DNA from: VRUE01 sp963695835
GTDB lineage: Bacteria > Actinomycetota > Thermoleophilia > Solirubrobacterales > 70-9
NCBI GenBank assembly: GCA_963695835.1
Contig: CAVOHR010000003.1
Location: 248,001-312,000 of the forward strand
Reading direction: 5' to 3'
DNA: 64,000 nucleotides
A model generated the notes under the pieces. It was not told the origin of the DNA, did not search any database, and saw only the letters and a program-made list of their open reading frames with translations. The position numbers were made by a program, and so were the translations under genes. Positions within the stretch are counted from its first letter, which is position 1. Each line of letters starts with the position of its first letter. This document shows, one piece after another, positions 42,404 through 48,962 of the stretch.

Positions 42404-42991
42404 ATGGATGACATCGATCTCAACTTTTCTTCTGGGGAGCGCCTCTTTGGGCCGGGCGGCGGCGACTGGAGAGATACCGCCGTGATGGCGGGAAACACGA
42501 GCGATGTCGTGCCCTATTCGAGTGGTTTTCGTGAGGCCGGTGACATTCTTGTCAGTAGGGGAATAGAAACCCGGATGCAGGATTTCGTCGCATTTCCTGC
42601 TCTTTACTGCTACCGCCACGCGCTTGAGCTTGCGATGAAGGATGTGATCTACGAATGGGAACGGGCGGAGACGGGAGACTTTGAGGTGATTGGGACTCAT
42701 GATCTCGTGCCGATCTGGGGCCGCACTCGTGCCGCTCTGGAAGGGGCCTGGCCCGAAGGGGATGTCGATCAGCTTGATCGTATGGAGGCGATCATTCGGG
42801 AATTGGCTTTGGTTGACCCCGGCGGTGAGCAGTTTCGCTACGACCGTGATCGAAAAGGCTTCGTACGGGATCTTCCGGAGGAGTTGATGCGCTTTGACTT
42901 GCCCAATGTTTCCAACGTCATGAACAAGCTGTTGTCCTTGATGTGGGGAGCGGTCGATGGCATCGCCGACCTGAGAGATGCCGCTGAGTAG
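42404..42991 (+). CDS. Hypothetical helical protein, possibly HEPN-like
   Basis: A 195-residue mostly helical protein. ALYCYRHALELAMKDVIYEW followed later by GTHDLVPIWGRTRAALEGAW recalls the helix pairs of HEPN-type proteins, where a long helix with an E-L-x-x-K pattern is followed by a H-D/N-L motif. I do not see a clear R-x4-6-H nuclease motif, so it may be a non-catalytic relative. HEPN proteins are frequent in defence and toxin modules. The evidence is suggestive only. Confidence 0.5.
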   Translation: MDDIDLNFSSGERLFGPGGGDWRDTAVMAGNTSDVVPYSSGFREAGDILVSRGIETRMQDFVAFPALYCYRHALELAMKDVIYEWERAETGDFEVIGTHDLVPIWGRTRAALEGAWPEGDVDQLDRMEAIIRELALVDPGGEQFRYDRDRKGFVRDLPEELMRFDLPNVSNVMNKLLSLMWGAVDGIADLRDAAE

Positions 42992-43108
42992 AGGTTGATT
43001 GGCACTCGAATCGAGCGAAGGTGCTTTGCTGGCAGGCCATGGGTCACAGAGCACGAGTGAACCTAAGGCTTCACACTGTGTCGTGGGAGAAAAGTCAACC
43101 ATCCACGG

Positions 43109-44608
43109 ATGGGACAGGGGTCGGGAGAAGGTTCGATGGATCGTGTGGGCGTCTCAAGGACCTATGGGGACAAGCAACGCGTGCGTGAGCGCAGGAAGGC
43201 GATGCTACGGCGAAGGGCGGCAGTCCTCCGGAATGTGCTTTACGTGCTGTCGCTCGGAATGTGCCTCTGGATTACCTGGCACCTGTGGGGGGCCAGAACC
43301 AACGATATCCAGACCCTCCACAGCGTCGTAATTTGGGTCTCCCTTGCCGTGGCGCTCCGGGCCTCCCGTGAGGTTCCCTTTCCTCAGCCGCGACCGCGAA
43401 TAGCCGTCGGCCTGGCAATGGCTGGCTGGGGGCTCACGCTTCTCCACCTTGCCCTTACGGCGAGGACGGGCAGGTCGGTCGCTGTAGTTGTTCTGCTGGC
43501 TATCGGGGGTCTAGTGCTGTTGCGGTTCTTCGTGTCGCACTTGCGCCAATTTACCGAAACGCGTATATGGCTAGGCACTTTGATAGCTGCGGCAGCCATG
43601 GCTCTTGCTGCCTGGGAGCTGTCCAGTGGCGGTACTCCCGAAGCTAGCCGCGGAATTGGAATTACGTCGGGTATGACGAAGGTGGGCGAGGCAAATCCTG
43701 GACTTCTCATGCGGCTGGACGTGTATCCACACGGATGCTCCAGCGTTGATGCGGAGGCGCGGGTGTTCGGGACGTCGGAGTTCTGGGCTAAGCATCCCGT
43801 CACGGACGACCCGATTGCTTTGCAGGTGTTTATGCCGGCAGGGAGTGCGCATAGTGTTCAAGTCTTTGCGGAAACGGACTCGACCGCCGCCAGTGACGAG
43901 ACCCAGCCAGGAAGTTTCCAGCCATCACCGTTTCCCCACTTCTCCGGAGGTCATATGGATCAATCTGCCCCCTTGTCGTTGCCCTTTCGTGCGGGCATTC
44001 ACAGTGTCCGAAACTATGGTGGATACGAACTCGTGGATGCCTGGGTCAGTGGCAACTGGGCCGAAGTGAAAGGGCCTGTCACGGTTCGGTTTAGCCCGAG
44101 CTGGCTGACGAGCAACGGCCTTGAGTCTTGCTACCTGCAGACGCCTCCACTCGTCGGACCACTTGCCTGGCCAGATCTCGAATCATCAATCTGGAGGCAC
44201 ATCAATCACGGTCATCTGGTGCTTCCTGCAAGCGCTTCTGTAATTGTCCATAATGCCAGCTATGTTGCCGGTTCCTCGCGGCCGGAACCCACTGGTGGAG
44301 GCGCAGAAACGCTCATATGGGATTGTGGGATCTCGGTCGGAAAAGGGATCGAACACATAGGCGCCTCGCGTTCGCTCTTGACCTATGCGCTCAAGGACTA
44401 TGAAAAGGCGCGAATGGCTGACTGCGGAGAGGTCACGCCACTCGAAGAGAGAAGTGCCAGGACTCTGCACGACCTCCTGATCTTCCTCGTCGGCGGATTG
44501 GTATCGCTCGGCTTGACGGTCATAGTCAGTGGTATCCCCAGGTCTGGAGATCTGCACGGTCAGCCACGTGCCAAGCGTGGTTCGGGTGGAGCCCGACGTC
44601 ATTGGTAG
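43109..44608 (+). CDS. Hypothetical membrane protein
   Basis: A 499-residue protein. Hydrophobic helices lie near the N-terminus (AVLRNVLYVLSLGMCLWITWHLWG, VVIWVSLAVALRAS, AVGLAMAGWGLTLLHLAL, VAVVVLLAIGGLVLLRFFV, IWLGTLIAAAAMALAAWEL), then a soluble domain of about 270 residues, and one last helix near the C-terminus (LLIFLVGGLVSLGLTVIVSG). The soluble part is beta-rich and has several Cys and Pro residues. The start could also be the ATG at 43136. No family recognised; low GC; last gene before the B/C attachment repeat. Confidence 0.55.
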   Translation: MGQGSGEGSMDRVGVSRTYGDKQRVRERRKAMLRRRAAVLRNVLYVLSLGMCLWITWHLWGARTNDIQTLHSVVIWVSLAVALRASREVPFPQPRPRIAVGLAMAGWGLTLLHLALTARTGRSVAVVVLLAIGGLVLLRFFVSHLRQFTETRIWLGTLIAAAAMALAAWELSSGGTPEASRGIGITSGMTKVGEANPGLLMRLDVYPHGCSSVDAEARVFGTSEFWAKHPVTDDPIALQVFMPAGSAHSVQVFAETDSTAASDETQPGSFQPSPFPHFSGGHMDQSAPLSLPFRAGIHSVRNYGGYELVDAWVSGNWAEVKGPVTVRFSPSWLTSNGLESCYLQTPPLVGPLAWPDLESSIWRHINHGHLVLPASASVIVHNASYVAGSSRPEPTGGGAETLIWDCGISVGKGIEHIGASRSLLTYALKDYEKARMADCGEVTPLEERSARTLHDLLIFLVGGLVSLGLTVIVSGIPRSGDLHGQPRAKRGSGGARRHW

Positions 44609-44948
44609 GCACCCGACGAACCGCTGAGCAGGGATGCATCAAGCCAGGAGACCCCCCCAGACTTCGGCCGCCATTGGATGCCCAGGCGGTCAACAGGACC
44701 GGAAGCGGCTCAGGTTCGCAGCCTCTCCCGTCGTCCCGGGGGTCCCACTTCCCTCATGTTGTTCTCGCGGCGGGTGGTGTCCGCTGCCGAGAGGGCCGAC
44801 CCGTCGGAAGCGCGCAACCTGCGCGCAGGCTCGGTGATCACGGGCAGTCGAGACCTGCGACCCGCCCGAAGGGGCTGGGTGCACTCAGACGGCAGCGGGC
44901 AGCCATTTTCGGGGATTCCGGTCGACTTGTGTTCTGCCTCGGCAGTCT
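44609..44948. other. Non-coding right end of element B
   Basis: I see no convincing gene in these 340 bases. They lack the 32-bp palindrome found before the attachment repeats at 37044 and 59442, so the right end of B belongs to another type or has been rearranged. Confidence 0.4.
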
Positions 44949-44992
44949 CTTGCCATGCAGAAGGTCGTGGGTTCGAATCCCATCAGCCGCTT
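44949..44992 (+). repeat. Attachment repeat (tRNA-Gly 3' part), B/C junction
   Basis: 44 bases identical to tRNA-Gly from the last base of the 5' anticodon stem to the end of the acceptor plus T, followed by a T-run. No 5' half of the tRNA is present. Confidence 0.9.
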
Positions 44993-45101
44993 TTTCCCCG
45001 CAAATCGATGCTTTCCGCTCCGACGGGAATCTCGAGCTACTGCTTATTCCGCTTGACCCTTGGGCACGGTTTGCCCGAACCACCCTCTCTTTTTCGGCCC
45101 T

Positions 45102-45123
45102 TTTCAGGCACGAGTGCCTGAAA
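45102..45123. repeat. Palindrome at the left end of element C
   Basis: TTTCAGGCAC-GA-GTGCCTGAAA, 109 bases after the attachment repeat. It is shaped like the TTTCGGGAAC/GTTCCCGAAA palindrome of element A but has a different core sequence, so a different protein could recognise it. Confidence 0.6.
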
Positions 45124-45163
45124 CAGGGCGGAAGAGACGCTTCCTGGTGACCGGCTGCAGGCG

Positions 45164-45201
45164 ATGCAGAAGGTCAGGGTTTGGCTCCCTAGCCCTAGCC
45201 G
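45164..45201 (+). repeat. Degenerate tRNA-like fragment
   Basis: ATGCAGAAGGTC followed by a T-arm-like GGGTTTGGCTCCC and AGCCG resembles the 3' half of tRNA-Gly with several changes. It may be an older attachment repeat or the remains of a different tRNA end carried by the element. Confidence 0.4.
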
Positions 45202-45339
45202 TTTCCCAGAGCTTGTCGGAGGCGGGGCCGCCAGGGGCCGGTTTTCAACCCCTGCCGCTGGCCCTCTGTAAGAAAGCGGCGGGCGCCTGCGGTCTACCTC
45301 ACAAAGACCGAAACCCTCGGTCGCCAAGAAGGAGGCTAG

Positions 45340-45477
45340 ATGGCTCGCTCTCGAAAAACATCCGCCCGCGCCGCAAAGTCAGCTTCGAAAGTGCTGCGGG
45401 GCAACTATTCGAAGACCGCGAAGCGGGCCGCCGGTTCGGCGCTCTCACAGCGCGCCCCGCGCGGACGGCGAAGTTGA
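45340..45477 (+). CDS. Small basic protein (45 residues)
   Basis: MARSRKTSARAAKSASKVLRGNYSKTAKRAAGSALSQR and a short Arg-rich tail. A perfect GGAGG lies 5 bases before the ATG, which is rare in this region and supports translation. Small Lys/Arg/Ala/Ser-rich proteins with SASKVLR...SKTAKRAAGSALSQ occur in many bacteria as conserved orphans of unknown role. It is 92 bases upstream of the sigma-factor gene of the SbcCD operon and may be a nucleic-acid-binding partner; this last point is speculation. Confidence 0.6.
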   Translation: MARSRKTSARAAKSASKVLRGNYSKTAKRAAGSALSQRAPRGRRS

Positions 45478-45568
45478 GGATTCGCCGCGGTTCAAGTCCG
45501 GAACCGCTCGGTATCGTCCTGCGCGCAGACCGATTCGAGCTTTGACAAGTTGAGAGCGACGAGGGTTC

Positions 45569-46189
45569 ATGGGCGACGACAGCCCGACAGATGCAGAACG
45601 CCGTGATCAGCGCCACCTGGCGGCGCTGAGCGCGGCGCGCGCCACCGGCGATTCACTGGGCGAGCGCCGGGCGATGGCGGAATTGCTCGACCCGTACTGG
45701 TCCCAGTGTCGCTCGATCGTCCGTGGTCGGATCGGTGGCGTAGCCGATCCCCTCACCGATGCCGAAGACATAGCCCAGGAAGTGATGAGACGGCTGGTGG
45801 TCACGCTGGCCAAGAAGACCGAGTTCGACTCCCCGTTTCACGCCGTCGTCTACACCAACCTCAAGTGGGCGGTCGGGGACTATCGGCGAAAGCAGGCCGG
45901 AGTGGGGGCCTTCTCCAAGGGTTCTGCCGAGCTTCCCGAGCTTGAAGTCGAGGACGGCCCCTCGTCGCGTGCTGAAGTCGAGGACTTCGACCGCCATCTG
46001 CGAGACCTCCCCAGCCGCGACCAGGAGCTGATGAGCGAACGCATCATCGCCGACAAGAGCGCCGCCGAAATCGCCGCCGCCCGCGGCATGACCGAGGGCG
46101 CAATCAACACGGCGCTGCACCGCGCCTTCACGAAGCTCCGAGAGGATTTCCAGGCGGATGTAAGAGATTCAACGATGGGCGCGGATTAA
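45569..46189 (+). CDS. ECF-like RNA polymerase sigma factor
   Basis: A 206-residue sigma factor. Region 2 is in LLDPYWSQCRSIVRGRIGGVADPLTDAEDIAQEVMRRLVVTLAKKTEFDSPFHAVVYTNLKWAVGDYRRK. Region 4 is LRDLPSRDQELMSERIIADKSAAEIAAARGMTEGAINTALHRAFTKLRED. It is the first gene of a six-gene unit (5-base gap to the next gene) ending with the SbcC-like gene, so it may drive expression of that unit or respond to the signal cut by the ImmA/IrrE protease. Confidence 0.82.
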   Translation: MGDDSPTDAERRDQRHLAALSAARATGDSLGERRAMAELLDPYWSQCRSIVRGRIGGVADPLTDAEDIAQEVMRRLVVTLAKKTEFDSPFHAVVYTNLKWAVGDYRRKQAGVGAFSKGSAELPELEVEDGPSSRAEVEDFDRHLRDLPSRDQELMSERIIADKSAAEIAAARGMTEGAINTALHRAFTKLREDFQADVRDSTMGAD

Positions 46190-46194
46190 CTGAC

Positions 46195-46629
46195 ATGGGA
46201 CAAAGCGACCGATACGAAGAGGATTTCCAAGGTCTCGACGACCTTCAGCTCGAGAGTCTGCGCGTCGACATGCTCAACCAGAATGACGATCGTCTGGAAG
46301 CGCTGATCCGGGTCTTGGTGATGCGAGCGGTGCCGGTGATAGCGAAGATCTGTCGACTGCAGGGCGGCGATCTCGGCCTCGGCCGAATTGAGATCAACCG
46401 GGCGATCGAAGACGCCTCGGCCCGGCTCCTGCTGCGGCTGGCGCGCCCTGAATGGGTCGCGGCGATCTCCGCTCTCGCCGCTCGCCTCGCGACTTCCTGC
46501 GTGCAAGCGCAGTATCCACAGCCTGCGCCCCGACTCGCCCCACGGCGCCCGCAGCTACGAGTTGTCGATCAGCTTGGAGAAGCGGTCCAGAAGGCGAGAG
46601 TCAAACCCAACGATTGGACTTCTTCATGA
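46195..46629 (+). CDS. Hypothetical helical protein, sigma-region-like
   Basis: A 144-residue protein: GLDDLQLESLRVDMLNQNDDRLEALIRVLVMRAVPVIAKICRLQGGDLGLGRIEINRAIEDASARLLLRLARPEWVAAISALAARLA. The charged helices around EINRAIEDASARLLLRL recall region 2 of ECF sigma factors (D-A-E-D-x-x-Q), so it may be a diverged sigma or anti-sigma partner. The last 40 residues (QPAPRLAPRRPQLR) are low complexity and could result from a frameshift. Its TGA overlaps the ATG of the next gene. Confidence 0.5.
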   Translation: MGQSDRYEEDFQGLDDLQLESLRVDMLNQNDDRLEALIRVLVMRAVPVIAKICRLQGGDLGLGRIEINRAIEDASARLLLRLARPEWVAAISALAARLATSCVQAQYPQPAPRLAPRRPQLRVVDQLGEAVQKARVKPNDWTSS

Positions 46630-47282
46630 ACCCCCGCAGCGATTCCTTCGAGCGCGCCTACTGGCAGGCGCTCGATGACATCCAGGAGGGCGCCGGCCGG
46701 CCGATCGAGAACTACCTGGTACTCGTCCCACGGGAGGAGCGCGATGAGCTCGCCCTGATGCTCTCCGATCTGCTCCTCGCCCGAGGTGCCGCCCCGACGC
46801 CGAGCAGCGAGGAGAGCGAGGGCTATGAGCGGGCGATCGCGGCGATCGATGCCGTTCTCGGTGAGCGCAAGCAAACGGGGATCCTGCCTGGCGCGCTGAA
46901 GACGATGCGCCGGGCGCGGGGGATCGAGGCCGAAGCGGTTGTCGCGGCGCTCGCCAGCGACTTCGACGTCCACGGTGATTCGGGGCTGAAGGCGCTCGAG
47001 CGGAACTATCACCGCCTCGAGACCGGCAAGCTGCTCGGCACCAAGCTCAGCTCGCGACTCTTGGAGTCGCTGGCGCGGATATTCGATATCGATCCCCGCG
47101 ACCTGATCGCCGGCGCTCAGATTGGTGGTCCGGTTGCGCCGATGAAGTCGGTACCGGCTATGGGCCGGGCCAGTGGATCGAGCGCAGCCACTCGGCGCGC
47201 TCAGCTAGGGCCGAGCGCGGATGTTGTCGATCCGGAGGTCGAGTGCGTCGAGAGGCTATTTCTCGGAGGCCCCGACGCCTGA
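46626..47282 (+). CDS. HTH regulator partner of the ImmA/IrrE protease
   Basis: A 218-residue protein. The N-terminal 60 residues (SFERAYWQALDDIQEGAGRPIENYLVLVPREERDELALMLSDLLLARG) are helical. The centre (GILPGALKTMRRARGIEAEAVVAALASDFDVHGDSGLKALERNYHRLETGKLLGTKLSSRLLESLARIFDIDPRDLIAG) is XRE-like: helix, turn, helix, a long insert and then a conserved ARIFDIDPRDL, as in repressors cut by ImmA. It overlaps the protease gene by 62 bases. Regulator-protease pairs of this kind switch mobile elements or defence genes after DNA damage. Confidence 0.65.
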   Translation: MNPRSDSFERAYWQALDDIQEGAGRPIENYLVLVPREERDELALMLSDLLLARGAAPTPSSEESEGYERAIAAIDAVLGERKQTGILPGALKTMRRARGIEAEAVVAALASDFDVHGDSGLKALERNYHRLETGKLLGTKLSSRLLESLARIFDIDPRDLIAGAQIGGPVAPMKSVPAMGRASGSSAATRRAQLGPSADVVDPEVECVERLFLGGPDA

Positions 47283-47847
47283 GCCGCTTGCAGCCGCGCA
47301 GGCCGTGCTTCGGGAGTTCGAGGAGAGCTACGGCGCATCGGATGCCCCACCGGTGCCGGTGGGGCGGATCGCCCGTTCGCTCCTGAACCTCTACATCGAC
47401 GAACACGACGACATCCGATCCTTGCCTAACGCCCCCGACGACCATGGTCACCTCTCCGGAATGCTCGATCCCAACGAGATGGTGATCTGGATAGATCGTG
47501 CCGAGGCGCTCCGCAGCCCGGGCAGACGCCGGTTCACGATCGCCCACGAGATCGGCCATTTCCGCATGCATCTGCCGATCGAAGGGGTCTTCCCCGACCG
47601 CCCCCAGGATGTCGTTGAGCTCTCCAGCCAGGGCGAGGACGCGCCCCCCGACGGTGACCACCTGCGACGCGAGCACGAGGCCAACGTCTTCGCTCGCGCC
47701 CTTCTCATGCCCGAGCCGCTGGTGGCCGAGCACGCCGAGGCCAGCGGCTTCAATTTGGCGGCGCTCGCCGAGCGCTTTGGAGTGTCGGTGCCGGCAATGC
47801 GCCTGCGCCTGCGCGTCCTCGGGGTCCTTCCCAGGTACATGGCATGA
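47221..47847 (+). CDS. ImmA/IrrE-family metallopeptidase
   Basis: A 208-residue zinc protease. The motif HEIGHFRMH (about residues 109-117) gives the HExxH zinc site, and the downstream EHEANVFARALLMP supplies the third ligand, as in ImmA and the radiation regulator IrrE/PprI. ImmA cuts the XRE repressor ImmR of ICEBs1; IrrE cuts DdrO. After the protease domain a short HTH-like end (LAALAERFGVSVPAMRLRLRVLG) follows. The stop overlaps the SbcD-like gene by 4 bases (ATGA). Confidence 0.88.
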   Translation: MLSIRRSSASRGYFSEAPTPEPLAAAQAVLREFEESYGASDAPPVPVGRIARSLLNLYIDEHDDIRSLPNAPDDHGHLSGMLDPNEMVIWIDRAEALRSPGRRRFTIAHEIGHFRMHLPIEGVFPDRPQDVVELSSQGEDAPPDGDHLRREHEANVFARALLMPEPLVAEHAEASGFNLAALAERFGVSVPAMRLRLRVLGVLPRYMA

Positions 47848-48962
47848 GGATCGCCCACCTCGCCGATACTCACCTCGGCGCCAGCCGACTGCACTACACC
47901 GACGAGCGCGGCCGCAACGTTCGCGAACAGGACATCTTCAAGTCCTTCGCCGCCGCCATCGACAAGATCCTCGAGCTGAAACCGGCTGTGGTCGTCCACG
48001 CTGGCGATCTCTTCGACGGCTACCACCCCTCGGCCGCGGCCATGGGTGTCGCCCTCGATCAGTTCGATCGCCTCCGTAAAGCCGAGATCGAGGTCGTCGT
48101 CATCGCCGGCAACCACTCGACTCCCCGCAGCGCCGCCCTCGAGCACCCGTTCGCGATCCTCGAGCGCTTCGGCGTCCACGCCGTGTATGGAGAGCCGCGT
48201 CAACTGCGCTTCGGAGAGCTGGGGGTCACCGCGATCCCCCACGGCGGCGATGAAGAGCTGTTGCACAGCTGGCTCGCTGCGGCCGAACCTGACGCCAGTG
48301 CGGACTTCAACCTGTTGGCGGCTCACCTCGGGCTCACCGGCCTCAGTCGCGTCGGCGCTGGCGAGCCTGGGTCGCTCGAGCTCTCGGGTGAGGCCTTGGA
48401 GCAGAGCAAAGGCTTCGACTACATCGCCCTTGGCCACCTGCACGAGTTCGATCGGATCCGTGTCAATGCCGCCTATGCCGGCTCCCTCGAGCGGCTGAGC
48501 TGGGCCGATCGTTCGAAGAAGAAGGTCTTCATCGAGGTCGATCTCTCAGTCGAGCCGGCCGCTGAGGGCTTCACGCAGGCGCATGAGGTCCCGACCCGAG
48601 CCCAGCTCGTGCTGGCGCCGGTCGATGCCTCCGCCACGGAAAACCTTACGGAGTTGATCTGCGCTTCCGCGGGCGCCACCGAGCTCGAGGGCGCGATCGT
48701 ACGGTTGCCGATCAGGGCGGTCTCCTTCGAGGCTTTCGGCGCCGTCAACCGCCATGAGGTCAACGTGGCCTTTGGTCATTGCCTGCACCTTGAATTCGAC
48801 CCTGAGTTCATCGATCGGAGCGCCGGTGAGCCGGCGACTCCGCGGCCACAGGATCTACGCGATTTCCTCGCCCAGCACAAACCTCAAGGGGTCGATCTGG
48901 AGGTCTTCCTCCAGCGGGCGGAGATCTATATGAACCGGGCCGCAGAGGAGCTCGGGGCATGA
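47844..48962 (+). CDS. SbcD/Mre11-like nuclease subunit
   Basis: A 372-residue metallophosphoesterase. Mn-binding motifs: LADTHLGA (residues 7-13), HAGDLFDGYHPS, IAGNHSTPRS, LLAAHLGLTG and ALGHLHEFD. SbcD/Mre11 enzymes cut DNA ends and hairpins together with SbcC/Rad50. The C-terminal part after about 260 would be the cap and the SbcC-binding tail (LAQHKPQGVDLEVFLQRAEIYMNRAAEEL). Its stop overlaps the ATG of the SbcC-like gene. It is an accessory copy in an island; a chromosomal sbcD, if present, is not in this window. Confidence 0.9.
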   Translation: MRIAHLADTHLGASRLHYTDERGRNVREQDIFKSFAAAIDKILELKPAVVVHAGDLFDGYHPSAAAMGVALDQFDRLRKAEIEVVVIAGNHSTPRSAALEHPFAILERFGVHAVYGEPRQLRFGELGVTAIPHGGDEELLHSWLAAAEPDASADFNLLAAHLGLTGLSRVGAGEPGSLELSGEALEQSKGFDYIALGHLHEFDRIRVNAAYAGSLERLSWADRSKKKVFIEVDLSVEPAAEGFTQAHEVPTRAQLVLAPVDASATENLTELICASAGATELEGAIVRLPIRAVSFEAFGAVNRHEVNVAFGHCLHLEFDPEFIDRSAGEPATPRPQDLRDFLAQHKPQGVDLEVFLQRAEIYMNRAAEELGA

